Assembly: GCF_004745635.1 (NCBI RefSeq)
Contig: NZ_SRLB01000043.1
Span: forward strand, 1-49,971
From: Methylobacterium nonmethylotrophicum
GTDB taxonomy: Bacteria > Pseudomonadota > Alphaproteobacteria > Rhizobiales > Beijerinckiaceae
Length of the DNA: 49,971 nucleotides
Reading direction: 5' to 3'
In this document: positions 24,275 to 34,029 of the stretch, in pieces
How the letters are laid out: each line of letters opens with the position of its first letter
Numbering within the stretch: position 1 is the first letter of the stretch
Program-made: the position numbers and the translations under genes
Notes under the pieces: model-generated
The model's input: only the letters and a program-made list of their open reading frames with translations
Database searches by the model: none
Told to the model about the DNA's origin: nothing

Positions 24275-25437
24275 AGGAGCGGCCCCGCCTCGCGGTTATC
24301 AGTGCCCTGGGCGTGGTGCAGATCCTAACCTGGGGCACCTCGTACTACTTGCTGACCGTGCTAGCGCCGCCGATCGCGGCAGACACCGGCTGGCCGCTGC
24401 CGTGGATCGTCGGCAGCCTCTCGGCAAGCCTGCTCGTCTCCGGGCTAGTCTCGCCCCGCGTCGGCCATACCATCGGCCAGGCTGGCGGCCGGTCCGTCCT
24501 GGCGCTCGCCACCGTGATTTTGGCACTCGGGCTGCTGGTGCTTGGCCTCGCACCCAATCTGCCGGTGTTCTTCCTCGGCTGGCTGATCCTCGGCGTCGGC
24601 ATGGGCGCAGGCCTCTACGACGCCGCCTTTGCCACGCTCGGACGCCTCTACGGCGCGAGCGCGCGGCCGGCGATCTCAACGCTGACGTTGTGGGGCGGGT
24701 TCGCCAGCACGGTGTGCTGGCCGCTTTCAGCCTTCCTGGTCGCGCATCTGGGCTGGCGGGGTACCTGCTTTGCCTATGCGGGCCTGCTGCTTGTTTTGGC
24801 GCTGCCGCTAATCCTGCTTGTCCTGCCGGCCCCATCGCCCCTGGCAGGTGTGGACTCTGCCACAAGCACGTCCACGAGTAGCCCGCTAGCGGCCCGCGAA
24901 CGGCGAGCTTTCCTACTGCTGGCAGGCATCCTGACTTTGGGCGGCGCCACCACGGCGATCATCTCGGTGCATCTCCTCAATCTGCTGCAGGCGCAGGGGG
25001 CGTCTCTCGCCACCGCCGTCTCGCTCGGCGCCTTAGTCGGACCATCGCAGGTCGCTGCCCGCGTGATCGAGATGGCCAACAAGGGCCGGCATCATCCGAT
25101 CTGGACGTTGACAGCCGCCACGGGCCTAATCGCCCTCGGGCTGGTGCTGCTGTTGACGGGGTTCCCGATCCTGGCTTTGGCCCTGGTGCTCTACGGTGCC
25201 GGCAACGGAGTCTACTCGATCGCGCGGGGTACGCTGCCGTTGGCACTGTTCGGGCCTGCCCGTTACGCGCCGCTGCTCGGACGACTGGCCCTACCAAATC
25301 TCGTAGCACAGGCTCTCGCACCTTCGCTCGGTGCGCTGGTGCTCGCACAGGGAGGTGTCCAAGCTACCCTCACATTGCTGGTCATCCTAGCACTGCTCAA
25401 CTTCGCTCTGGTCGGTGCGCTCTGGCAGGCGCGTTAA
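24271..25437 (+). CDS. MFS transporter 2 of the second ars cluster
   Basis: A 388-residue major-facilitator protein of about twelve helices (LAVISALGVVQILTWGTSYY at the start, SPRVGHTIGQAGGR in the 2-3 loop), clearly different in sequence from MFS 1. The ATGA overlap with MFS 1 shows coupling. ArsK-type and ArsJ-type arsenic exporters are MFS proteins; there is no GAPDH-like gene here, which argues against ArsJ. ArsK-like function is possible but cannot be shown from sequence alone. Confidence 0.85.
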   Translation: MKERPRLAVISALGVVQILTWGTSYYLLTVLAPPIAADTGWPLPWIVGSLSASLLVSGLVSPRVGHTIGQAGGRSVLALATVILALGLLVLGLAPNLPVFFLGWLILGVGMGAGLYDAAFATLGRLYGASARPAISTLTLWGGFASTVCWPLSAFLVAHLGWRGTCFAYAGLLLVLALPLILLVLPAPSPLAGVDSATSTSTSSPLAARERRAFLLLAGILTLGGATTAIISVHLLNLLQAQGASLATAVSLGALVGPSQVAARVIEMANKGRHHPIWTLTAATGLIALGLVLLLTGFPILALALVLYGAGNGVYSIARGTLPLALFGPARYAPLLGRLALPNLVAQALAPSLGALVLAQGGVQATLTLLVILALLNFALVGALWQAR

Positions 25438-25962
25438 GCTGCATGCGGCCTATCACAACTTATACATTACAGAAGCTATGCTACATAGCTAGTTCCATAC
25501 GCCAAGCCTATGCGAGGCGAGAAAGATCCGGAGAGGGGCGTAGACACCCTCCGGGGCGTCGAAGCCGCCGACAGCCCAGGTCGGCCCGGGCGGCTAGCTC
25601 GCCAAGTGATCTTAGCCCGAGGTCACCGTACACCAGGTCAGCGGCCGTCACCCGCAGGACCGAAATCGCGCAGCGGGTTCGGGGGGCCCCGCAGGCGACG
25701 CGTAGGGCATGGCCCGAAGGGGATGCCGCTCTAGGGCTCTGACATTCTTTGAACTCGACGACGCAGCGCCTTCCGCAGGGCCGCCTGCTTCGGCGCTGGC
25801 AGCAGCCGCTGCGCTCGTGGCGGTGGCCCTGCGCTGCCAAGCTCTCTCCTGGCCGACCTTGCAGGAGCGCTGCATATCGTGCCGATCCTTCTCGCTTACC
25901 GGCTCAACCGGTTTGTCGACCAGTACGCCTGCCATGAGCCCCTTCAGCCCCATGACCCAGTG
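25438..25962. other. Gene-poor spacer after the ars region
   Basis: No supported gene in about 525 bases. A small perfect hairpin AGCTATG-CTA-CATAGCT (25474-25490) lies 37 bases after the MFS stop and could help end transcription, though no T-run follows. The remainder is GC-rich with overlapping, featureless open frames on both strands. Confidence 0.5.
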
Positions 25963-26445
25963 ATGCCAACCTTGTCTGATCGTCAGCGAGTTGAGCTCGC
26001 GATCCCAGCCTACCTCCTTTGTGCCTTGACCGCCGTACCAGGCGTGTTCGTCCCAGCCAACCCGGACCTGGCGGCGAGAGCCGAGGCCGATATCACCGCT
26101 CTGCGCGCCGATCTGCAGGCCGCCTGCCTCGAGCCCTTCGATGACCTTATCGCGAAGAAGCAGCACGCTCTCCTGCGTCGGGTCGAGCGTATCGGGAAGG
26201 GCGTGATCGCCGGATGGGGGGACCGGCCGGCGCTGAGCGTGATGCTGTCGCTCTGGTACTTCCTGAAGGACCTAACCGACCGCGAGGTGCTGATCCTGTG
26301 GGAGGGCTCGGCGATGGAGCGGGCGACGAGCAAGCTCCTTCCGATGTTCGCGCACGGCTTCGACGAGCAGAAACGCGACGCAGCAGCCCAGGAGCAGGCC
26401 CGGCAGCTGCTCGACTGCCTGCGGGCAGAAGGGCTGTATGGCTGA
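25963..26445 (+). CDS. Hypothetical soluble helical protein
   Basis: A 160-residue product from the ATG at 25963; the frame stays open upstream to 25879 but the extra residues look non-coding. The sequence is mostly helical and charged (AARAEADITALRADLQAACL, LIAKKQHALLRRVERIGKGV) with a hydrophobic segment near residues 10-30. I recognise no domain. It is convergent with a broken gene remnant, and the boundary falls at its stop codon. Confidence 0.5.
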   Translation: MPTLSDRQRVELAIPAYLLCALTAVPGVFVPANPDLAARAEADITALRADLQAACLEPFDDLIAKKQHALLRRVERIGKGVIAGWGDRPALSVMLSLWYFLKDLTDREVLILWEGSAMERATSKLLPMFAHGFDEQKRDAAAQEQARQLLDCLRAEGLYG

Positions 26446-26449
26446 GAGC

Positions 26450-26754
26450 ACGGCTGTCCGGGGTCGGCGCTGGTGATGCGGCGAGTGCGCAGGGCGGAGT
26501 GGGCGCGGGTGAGGTCTTGCGAGGGGGCGTGCTGGTCGCGATCGGCGTCGTGGAGGGGAGGTCCTCGAGGAGCACGAGGTCGCCCTGGAGGGTGAGGCTG
26601 GCGCGGGCGTCGGCGAAGGCGGCGCGGGCGCACCAGCCGTGGCGGATGGGGCTGTGGCGAGGAGTTGGTCGAGGCGGGCCAGCGTGTCCCCGGCGGCGGC
26701 GAGCGGCATGGCGAGGGCGGCCCAGGGGAGAGGCTCGGGCAGGCGGTAAACCAT
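26450..26754 (-). pseudogene. Frameshifted N-terminal remnant of an RHE_PE00001/DUF1612-like protein
   Basis: Reading the minus strand from the ATG at 26754, residues MVYRLPEPLPWAALAMPLAA and LARLDQLLATAP resemble the start of this rhizobial plasmid family. Similarity then passes to a second frame (IRHGWCARAAFADARASLTL) and a third (LTRAHSALRTRRITSADPG), as two frameshifts would give. The family is normally well over 300 residues; only about the first 100 remain. It shows recombination and decay beside the defence-like segment. Confidence 0.65.
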
Positions 26755-27262
26755 TGTCCTGCTTGTACCGCTTCGCCGTTATGGAAGCGAAACGGTCCTT
26801 CGCTTGGTTCACCTGGACGAGCGCGCGAGCGGCGCGCTGACCATTGATAATTTGCACTTATCGATGATGATGGACGCGGGCGCGGAAATTGGCTTGGATG
26901 CGACGGGAACCCCTGCTGCACCGCGCCCTGGCGCTCGGGAAGCCGGCGGCGTAGCCCGGCCCTAACCAACCGTCTGCGCAATTAATTGCGCAGCGTCTTC
27001 CGAGCCACCTCAGCCGTAGGGCCTGCACGCTGCAAGGTTCCAGCAAGGTCTTTTGCCCCGCCATTCACCGCGCTTCTTAGCCCGCGGTTCAAGGTTGCCC
27101 GGCATTGTGCCTTCACGATCTCGGGGCTGGAAGGTAGAACCTGAGGCAACCAGGACTGCCATAGCGAGCTTGTTTGGCGAACTCCGCTGGATGACTGAAT
27201 TCACAGGCGGTTTCGATTTTAGTTGTTCCTTTGCTGCTGGTTTCTTACTACATTCGCCTACG
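26755..27262. other. Spacer upstream of the STAND gene, with palindrome
   Basis: About 500 bases without a supported gene. It holds a short dyad GATAA-N7-TTATC near 26846-26862 and the 20-bp palindrome centred at 26983/26984. An AT-rich stretch at 27205-27255 just before the STAND start probably contains its promoter; no exact -35/-10 pair is clear. Confidence 0.5.
26974..26993. repeat. Palindrome, left copy of GCGCAATTAATTGC
   Basis: A perfect 20-bp palindrome whose central 14 bases (26976-26989) recur at 34030-34043. The two copies bracket the STAND gene and the methyltransferase-HNH gene. In GC-rich DNA this AT-centred 14-mer is conspicuous. It could be an element boundary, a recombination site or an operator. 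Confidence 0.8.
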
Positions 27263-30200
27263 ATGTCGAAAACCAAGCACGTAAAGTCAAAAACGAAGGC
27301 ACCGCGCACCCTCGCGACGGGTGGCGGCAACGCGACCGCGTCAGGGGTCAACTTCCAGCAGAGTTTTGGTGCCTTGCTCGGAGTGTGGATGCTGGCGGAG
27401 ACACCAATCGATCCGCGACTTCAGCTCGGCAATGCGACGGTCACTTCCATCCGCATGGAGACAGAAGCACCATTAGATGATGCCTTTGCAACGACTTCGA
27501 ACGGTGGGATCATCTGCAGTCAGGCTAAGAACACACTGTCGATGTCAAACATTCTGGCTAGCGAATTCGGCAAGACCGTAGATCAAATCGTTCGCCAATG
27601 GCGCCTATGCCATTACGGTGCGGGCGACTTAGGTTGGAACCGGCCCCTAGACCAAAACAAGGACCGCTTGGTGATCGTGGTCGGACCCGGTTCGCCGGTT
27701 ACGACGCGGGTCAACCTAGCCAAAGGCTTGGAAGCCCGACGGCAACCCGGCGCTCCGGTTCTCACCGCCGCAGAAACCAAAGCGCTTAACCAGTTCGACA
27801 CCTGCGTTCGCCTCGCCTGGGCAGCATCGTCACCTGGCGAGCTTCTGACCGAAGACATTCAACGGTCCATCTCACGCCTGACATATATCTATACAATTGA
27901 TCCTGAAGGTGCCGATCGAGCGGCCTGGATCGCAACGCTTGCGCCCGTATTCGATAAAGCCGCCGATGCGCCAACCGGCTTCAACCTGCTGGAGCGGATT
28001 GCCGGGGACTTGATGAGCGGCCGACGCGGTCGCACTTTGCCCACCCTTCGCGCCGACCTTATGGCCCGCGGAGCTCGCCTCGCTGCGCGACCCGAGTTCT
28101 GTAAGGATGTTGCTGCGCTCACGACTTATTCTTTGCAGACAGAACAGATCTTGGCCAGTCTTGAGGTTGTCGAGGCCGAGACGGGCGTGCCGGTGGGCAT
28201 CACTCGCTACTGCCAAGCCGCAGTTAATGCGGCTGCATTGGGCGGCAACCTGCTTCTGATTGGAGAGCCCGGCGCTGGCAAGAGCGCGGTGATCAACGCG
28301 CTCAGCCGTGCGCTCCGAAAACAAGGTCATGACGTCGTCCAACTTGCGGTGGATCGCTTCTCAGTCGAGTCTTTGGAAGGACTTTCCCGCGCACTTGAGC
28401 TGGAACATGAACTCCCCGCCGTTCTCAGCGCCTGGGACGGGTTAGAGCGAGCATTCCTTCTAATCGACGCTCTAGACGCTAGTCGCGGCGGATCTGGCGA
28501 GGCTGCGTTCAAGCGGCTTATTGAGGCGATCGTTGAACTCAACGGACGCTGGACCATCGTCGCTTCGATCCGCACGTTCGATCTTCGACTTGGGCACAAC
28601 TTCCGTGCGTTATTCAAGGGAACGCCTCCTGACAAGACGCTTCAAGATGATGGCCTCGCCAACGTCCGGCATATTCAGATCCCTCCTTGGTCTGAGGCCG
28701 AATTTGCTGAAATCCTGGCGCGCGCGCCACGCTTAGCCGACGTGCTCAAGCATAGCAGTGCCAGGTTGTGCGAGCTGGCCATGGTGCCGTTTAACACACG
28801 ACTGCTCGCCAACTTGGTCGCCACTGGAGCAGTTAGCCAGGATTTCAACCTCATCGACTCCCAGGTCTCCCTGCTGAACCTTTATTGGGATCGGCGTGTC
28901 AGGGGTCACGGTGTGGCAGCAGAAATCTGCCTCCGCATAGTCGTTGAAGAGATGGTCGCGACCCGCGCCTTGCGCGCTCAAAGACTTAAAGTCGCTACTG
29001 CAAATCCGAATATTCTTGACACGCTCACAGGAGAGGGCGTGCTGGTTGTCACCAATGGCGAGCGATCTGTTCAATTCCGCCATCATGTTCTTTTCGACTA
29101 TGTTGCCAGCCGGGTATTTCTCGATCCCGATGCTGTCATCACTGGCAGCGCGACTTTCCCGAAGACTGAAGGGCTCGGCTTAGTCCTCGCACCGGCGATG
29201 GGCTTTCTGTTGCAGTCGCTCTGGACTGAGGGTGTCGATCACAAGCGCTTCTGGACAGCGGTCAGCAATCTGCTCGGCGTTAGGGACTGCGACCCGATCA
29301 TTCGCAGCGTCGCCGCCCGCATAGCCGCGGAGCTGCCGGTCACGGCCGAGGACGTTGAAGCCTTTGCGGCGATGATCAACGCCGGCTCCCCCACCACGAT
29401 CGCCGCCCTACCGCACGTCGCGGGTGCCGTGGCAGTACGGATGGAGGACGAGTCCGGCGTCGCGCTGGCGCCGTGGGTTCACCTTGAGCTTCGGCTATCA
29501 ACGAAGCCTGCGGACATCGCCGGCGTCCTACGCATGATGGCCTTCATGCTAATCGACCGCGTAAAGGAACCTGCCTTGCGCGCTGACTTGGGGTCTGCCG
29601 TGCGCGCGCTGCTGGCCTATGGCTACACCTTGGAAGAGTCGCAAATCCTCGCGACGCCGGGCATCGGTTTCGTCGCTGACACCCTCGCGACCGACGTCGA
29701 AGCCTCTGTCGCGCTGTTGCGCCAAGCGCTCTCCAAGGACCGCTTCGACCGCTTCGCGCCTCAAGAAGTGCCGGCACTCGCGAGGAAAATCGAGTTGATT
29801 GCTCCCATCTCGCCGAGGTTCGCCGCAGAAGTCTATGAATGCGCCTTCGCCGGGCAAGTGACCGAAGACCGGCAGACCTCGCTTAGTGGCAGCCGTATCC
29901 TCAATCTGACGTCAAACGCCAGACAGGATTTCCAGTTGGCGCAGTGGTCGCTGAAAGAGTACTTCCCACATTTTCTGGTCGCATCGCCTGTTGAGGCGAC
30001 CGAAGCTCTGCTGCTGGCGATCGAGGGCTACGTCGCCCGAGCGCATCCTCTCTCTGAGGATCTAGAAGAGCTGAGCATCACCGTGGAGGAGGCTGTAGCC
30101 CGTCTGCAGCCGGACTACAGCCACATCTGGGCTCATGATCCGGACCCAGACCATCCGGACGAGGCCGAAAAGCTTCTATCGCAATTCCTAACCTGGCTCA

Positions 30201-32158
30201 AGACAGGCGACGAAACCAGTGTCTTGGCCGCTGTGAATTTTATGTTGTCTCGGTGCCGGCTAGCGGTCTTCTGGTCGCGCCTCTTCATGGCTGGGGCTAC
30301 TCGCGGCGGTGCCTTAGCCCAGCGCCTAAGAGCCTATGCGGTACATTCTAGCTTCCTGATTACACATGATACGCGAAAAGATGCCATTGATCTCCTCGCT
30401 CTTCAGTACCACGAAATCTCTGAAGCCGAACGTCGCGCCATTGAGACTGAATTACTTGAATGGTCATTTAGCGAATATATTAATCCTGAGGCGGCGAAGG
30501 AGAGCTTCCTTCAGCGGCTTTTCGGGACCATCGGAATGGATAGCCTAGCGACAGAAGCCGCCCGCGCAGTGGTCGCCTCGATGCCCGAAAGCGGGGCGAC
30601 CAATAATCGCCTTGTTAGCATCAGTGTCGGCTACGCGGATAACAGCGACGACTATCGGTGGCTAAACCAGGAAGCAAAGGCCAACCCAGCCATTCACGAG
30701 GCCATCGCCGACCTCGATCTCGTTCGCGAGCAGCTTCGCCTTGAAGTCGGTGATAATGAACCACCGGTCGATCCCGACGCCGCGCTCGATGCGCTTGGGA
30801 GGCTCGGGCGCCGGCTGACCAACGGCGCCATCTCCGATCGGAATTTGCTCCATCGAGCTGAAGGATTATTCGCCCAAGGCGTCCACAAGCTCATCAACAG
30901 CGATCACATCGGCGCTAGCACTTTGCCGGAGACGGTAACGCAGCTAGTCGAATGGATCGAGGTTGCGAGCCGATTCGACAACCCTGAGGTTGACTCGGAC
31001 ACGGAGAAAAAATTCGAGGAATTTCGGTCTTGGGGCTCGCCCTCAGCCCGAATTGAAGCGGCCGAGGCAGCACTCGATCTCTGCCTTAAGCGGCCTGAGG
31101 TCTATCTGGGCCTTAAATCCCTGATCGATCGCACGTTGAGCGATCCCCATCCTGCCGTTCGGATGAATGCTGCGGTCCACTTGGTCCGCATATGGGAAAT
31201 TGATCGGGAGGGTTTCTGGACGCGCGCCACTCGCTTTGTCGAGACGGAGACGAACCGAAGCGTTCTCGACTCCTTCATATGCAGCACCCTTGATCGGGTG
31301 CAATGGGACGACGCCGCGCGTGAAGTTGCCGATCTCGTCCTGCCTTTAATCAAGCGGTTTTCTGCAAGTGATTCACATAACAACAGCATCAGGCAGCACA
31401 TAAATCAGCTAACACTTCAGTTCTGGTTCCGCTTCGGCTTCGAGGATGCAGCTGAACATGTGCGCGCCTGGTTCGCACAGGCGGTTGACAATGCCGAAGA
31501 GGTTGGTGTTGCCATCCAATGGCTGCGGCCTGCCTTCACGGTGGGTCTTCGCACCGAAGATAAGACGGAGTTCGCCGCCCAGCGCCCGCTTGCGCTCAAG
31601 CTTCTGGCGCAAGCCGTTATGCAAGCGGGCCAGGCGCTAGATCACTACGAGACTTTGTCTGCGCCGGACGAAGCGGACACGGCGCGCGCACGCCAGGCGC
31701 TGAGAATTATCGATACGGCATGCCAGCAGCTCTACTTTAGCACAGGCTCCTTCCAGGACGGGGATCGTAATCCTGCGCCGCTAATGATGAAAAGCGCGGC
31801 AATATTCGTACATGAAACCGCGCCGATACTGCGCCAGATAGGCAAGTACGGCGGTCCACACACGATCTACTATCTCATCCAGCTTCTTGAGCAGTTGATA
31901 GTGGCCGATGCAGGTGGTGTCTTTGACCTCATCTCCACGGCCGTTCTACAGGGGGGCCAGCAGACCGGCTATCAGTTCGAACACATGGGTGCCGAATTAA
32001 TAGTCAAGCTCGTCGGGCGCTTTCTAGCCGATCACAAAGAAATCTTCGACGGTCCCCATCGCCGTACGGCTCTGGTTGACACGCTTGAGGTTTTCGTCAA
32101 CGCCGGCTGGCCGTCTGTACGTCGACTATTTTACCGTCTACCAGAGTTGCTATACTAA
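27263..32158 (+). CDS. Nuclease-STAND NTPase, Avs-like candidate antiphage protein
   Basis: A 1631-residue protein. Residues 20-120 look like a PD-(D/E)xK-type nuclease of the DUF4297/Cap4/Mrr kind (GVNFQQSFGALL helix, acidic D72-D73, then Q87-A-K89). A P-loop ATPase follows with Walker A GEPGAGKS (334-341), Walker B AFLLIDALD (397-405) and an ASIRTFDLR segment. From about 650 to the end it is helical repeat-like, as in the target-sensing half of STAND/NLR proteins. Size and order match Avs antiviral proteins, which sense a phage protein and then cut DNA. Base composition is lower in GC than neighbours, a sign of transfer. The ATG at 27263 starts at a sensible N-terminus; an upstream in-frame extension is possible. 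The phage target cannot be inferred. Confidence 0.75.
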   Translation: MSKTKHVKSKTKAPRTLATGGGNATASGVNFQQSFGALLGVWMLAETPIDPRLQLGNATVTSIRMETEAPLDDAFATTSNGGIICSQAKNTLSMSNILASEFGKTVDQIVRQWRLCHYGAGDLGWNRPLDQNKDRLVIVVGPGSPVTTRVNLAKGLEARRQPGAPVLTAAETKALNQFDTCVRLAWAASSPGELLTEDIQRSISRLTYIYTIDPEGADRAAWIATLAPVFDKAADAPTGFNLLERIAGDLMSGRRGRTLPTLRADLMARGARLAARPEFCKDVAALTTYSLQTEQILASLEVVEAETGVPVGITRYCQAAVNAAALGGNLLLIGEPGAGKSAVINALSRALRKQGHDVVQLAVDRFSVESLEGLSRALELEHELPAVLSAWDGLERAFLLIDALDASRGGSGEAAFKRLIEAIVELNGRWTIVASIRTFDLRLGHNFRALFKGTPPDKTLQDDGLANVRHIQIPPWSEAEFAEILARAPRLADVLKHSSARLCELAMVPFNTRLLANLVATGAVSQDFNLIDSQVSLLNLYWDRRVRGHGVAAEICLRIVVEEMVATRALRAQRLKVATANPNILDTLTGEGVLVVTNGERSVQFRHHVLFDYVASRVFLDPDAVITGSATFPKTEGLGLVLAPAMGFLLQSLWTEGVDHKRFWTAVSNLLGVRDCDPIIRSVAARIAAELPVTAEDVEAFAAMINAGSPTTIAALPHVAGAVAVRMEDESGVALAPWVHLELRLSTKPADIAGVLRMMAFMLIDRVKEPALRADLGSAVRALLAYGYTLEESQILATPGIGFVADTLATDVEASVALLRQALSKDRFDRFAPQEVPALARKIELIAPISPRFAAEVYECAFAGQVTEDRQTSLSGSRILNLTSNARQDFQLAQWSLKEYFPHFLVASPVEATEALLLAIEGYVARAHPLSEDLEELSITVEEAVARLQPDYSHIWAHDPDPDHPDEAEKLLSQFLTWLKTGDETSVLAAVNFMLSRCRLAVFWSRLFMAGATRGGALAQRLRAYAVHSSFLITHDTRKDAIDLLALQYHEISEAERRAIETELLEWSFSEYINPEAAKESFLQRLFGTIGMDSLATEAARAVVASMPESGATNNRLVSISVGYADNSDDYRWLNQEAKANPAIHEAIADLDLVREQLRLEVGDNEPPVDPDAALDALGRLGRRLTNGAISDRNLLHRAEGLFAQGVHKLINSDHIGASTLPETVTQLVEWIEVASRFDNPEVDSDTEKKFEEFRSWGSPSARIEAAEAALDLCLKRPEVYLGLKSLIDRTLSDPHPAVRMNAAVHLVRIWEIDREGFWTRATRFVETETNRSVLDSFICSTLDRVQWDDAAREVADLVLPLIKRFSASDSHNNSIRQHINQLTLQFWFRFGFEDAAEHVRAWFAQAVDNAEEVGVAIQWLRPAFTVGLRTEDKTEFAAQRPLALKLLAQAVMQAGQALDHYETLSAPDEADTARARQALRIIDTACQQLYFSTGSFQDGDRNPAPLMMKSAAIFVHETAPILRQIGKYGGPHTIYYLIQLLEQLIVADAGGVFDLISTAVLQGGQQTGYQFEHMGAELIVKLVGRFLADHKEIFDGPHRRTALVDTLEVFVNAGWPSVRRLFYRLPELLY

Positions 32159-32232
32159 CAATTACTGCTAGACCTTCAGCTCCCAGCGGCTTCGGTTGAA
32201 CCGCGGTCCCCTTCGCAGCTTGGGGCGGATGA

Positions 32233-33969
32233 GTGTCCGACACGATCCGGGCCTACGATGCCCAAGCCACCGCGCTCGCGGCCAAGTACGAGAGCGTACC
32301 TGCCGGCCAGGTTCATGCCGCACTGCTTGAGTTCGTCCTGCGTGGCGCCGACCTGCTAGCCCTCGTTGTCGGCGCAGGCTCGGGCCGGGACGCAGCTTGG
32401 CTCGCGGCGGATGGCTTCGAGGTCGTGGCTGTCGAGCCAGCGGCCGGCATGCGCGCCGAGGCGATGCGGCGCCATCCCGATCCCTGTATCCGGTGGCTCG
32501 ACGACCGCCTCCCCGACCTCGGCGCCGTCCACCAGCTCGGCCTCGCCTTCGACCTGATCCTGCTCAGTGCCGTCTGGATGCACGTCCCGCCTCCAGCGCG
32601 GGCTCGGGTCTTCCGCAAGCTCGTCACCCTGCTCAAGCCTGGTGGCGTGCTGCTGATGAGCCTGCGCGAGGGGCCATCCGAGCCGGACCGTCCGATGTGG
32701 CCTGCGCCTGCCGGCGAGGTCGAGGCACTCGCGCGTGTCCACGGTCTCGCGGTCCTCCGGTCGGTGGCGACGAACGACCGGCTCGGCCGACCGGATGTGC
32801 GCTGGACGGGGATGTGCTTGCGCCTGCCCGACGATGGCGCAGGCGCCCTGCCGCTCCTGCGCGGCATCATCCTCAACGACGACAAGTCCTCCACCTACAA
32901 GCTCGGGTTGCTGAGGGCCGTGGCACGCATCGCGGATGCGACGCCCGCACTCGCTGTCGCGCATCCCGACATCGACGCCGTCGAGGTCCCACTCGGCCTC
33001 GTGGCGCTGAACTGGGTACGCATGTACCTCCCGCTGGTCTCTGCCGGGCTGCCACAGATGCCGGGCAACGCCGGGCCGGACGGGCTGGGCTTCGCCAAGA
33101 CCGGCTTCCGGGAGCTGCTGGCCTCCGACGTTGCCGCCCAGGACCTGAGGATTGGGGCCAACTTCGCCGGAGACCGGGCGGCCGCGGTGTCCCGGGCCCT
33201 GGCCGAGGCGCGCCGCACGATCGCGACCATGCCGGCGAACTACATCACCTTCCCGAACTCGGATGCGCGGGTGTTCACGGCCGCTCCGGCCACCCCAGCG
33301 CGGCCGGGCCGCGAGCTGACCCTGGACGGCGAGGTCCTGCGCGCCTTCGGCACCCTGACGGTACCCGGCCACGTCTGGCGCACGCTGCAGCGCCTCGGCG
33401 TGTGGGTCGAGCCCGTGCTCGTAGGCGAGTGGTCGCGCCTGATGCGGGCCTACGGGGAGCGGATGGGGCGGCCTGTCGGCTCCGGCGAGGCCGAGGCGGC
33501 ACTTGCCTGGCTCGACCCCATCAGAGACACGCAGCTCGCCCGCATAGTCGCGCAGCGCCTTCTGGACCAGGGCCGCCAGGTCACCTGCGTCTGGACCGGC
33601 GCGTGGATCGGAAGCGGGCCGGGCACGCTCGACATCGACCATTGCCTGCCGTGGTCCGCGTGGCCGTGCGGGGATCTCTGGAACCTGCTACCCGCGACGC
33701 CGCGCGTGAACCAGCACCTGAAGCGGGATCGGCTCCCATCCGCCGCGGCGCTGGCCGGCGCGCGGACCAGCATCATGGCGTGGTGGAGCGACGCATGGCT
33801 GTCGGATCCCGCCCTGCAAGGCCGGTTCGAGCGAGAGGCCGCTGCCGCCTTGCCGGTACCGGCGAGCGCGTCTTTCGAGGACATCTTCGCGGGCCTCGAG
33901 TGGCGACGCCTGCGCCTGCGCCAAGATCAACAAGTGCAGGAGTGGCAGGGCGTCCGAGGCGACCTGTGA
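32233..33969 (+). CDS. Methyltransferase-HNH endonuclease fusion protein
   Basis: A 578-residue protein read from a GTG. Residues 1-170 form a class I SAM-dependent methyltransferase (GAGSGRD at 47-53, acidic E68, FDLILLSAVWMHV, LLKPGGVLLMSL). It resembles small-molecule or protein methylases and lacks a DNA-methylase (N/D/S)PPY motif. The C-terminus holds an HNH nuclease (CVWTG, IDH at 468-470, WNLLPA, then VNQHLKRDRLP with His495). The middle has the conserved-looking NDDKSSTYKLGLLRAV (about 222-237). It lies 74 bases after the STAND gene on the same strand. Its GC content is high, unlike the STAND gene. The fusion suggests defence or self-marking; no family name is certain. Confidence 0.75.
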   Translation: MSDTIRAYDAQATALAAKYESVPAGQVHAALLEFVLRGADLLALVVGAGSGRDAAWLAADGFEVVAVEPAAGMRAEAMRRHPDPCIRWLDDRLPDLGAVHQLGLAFDLILLSAVWMHVPPPARARVFRKLVTLLKPGGVLLMSLREGPSEPDRPMWPAPAGEVEALARVHGLAVLRSVATNDRLGRPDVRWTGMCLRLPDDGAGALPLLRGIILNDDKSSTYKLGLLRAVARIADATPALAVAHPDIDAVEVPLGLVALNWVRMYLPLVSAGLPQMPGNAGPDGLGFAKTGFRELLASDVAAQDLRIGANFAGDRAAAVSRALAEARRTIATMPANYITFPNSDARVFTAAPATPARPGRELTLDGEVLRAFGTLTVPGHVWRTLQRLGVWVEPVLVGEWSRLMRAYGERMGRPVGSGEAEAALAWLDPIRDTQLARIVAQRLLDQGRQVTCVWTGAWIGSGPGTLDIDHCLPWSAWPCGDLWNLLPATPRVNQHLKRDRLPSAAALAGARTSIMAWWSDAWLSDPALQGRFEREAAAALPVPASASFEDIFAGLEWRRLRLRQDQQVQEWQGVRGDL

Positions 33970-34029
33970 GGTGGATCGCTTCACCGATGCCCCGGCGTGG
34001 CCGGCCGACGTTCCCAAAGTGATCGGCCC

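Noticed and set aside
24271..25437. ArsJ assignment for MFS 2
   Set aside because: ArsJ works with an adjacent glyceraldehyde-3-phosphate dehydrogenase gene, which is missing here.
25508..26166. Minus-strand frames opposite the 25963-26445 gene
   Set aside because: They are composition-driven shadows without motif or start signal.
32397..34022. 541-residue plus-strand frame overlapping the methyltransferase-HNH gene
   Set aside because: It is Arg/Pro-rich without motifs, while the other frame has clear methyltransferase and HNH motifs.
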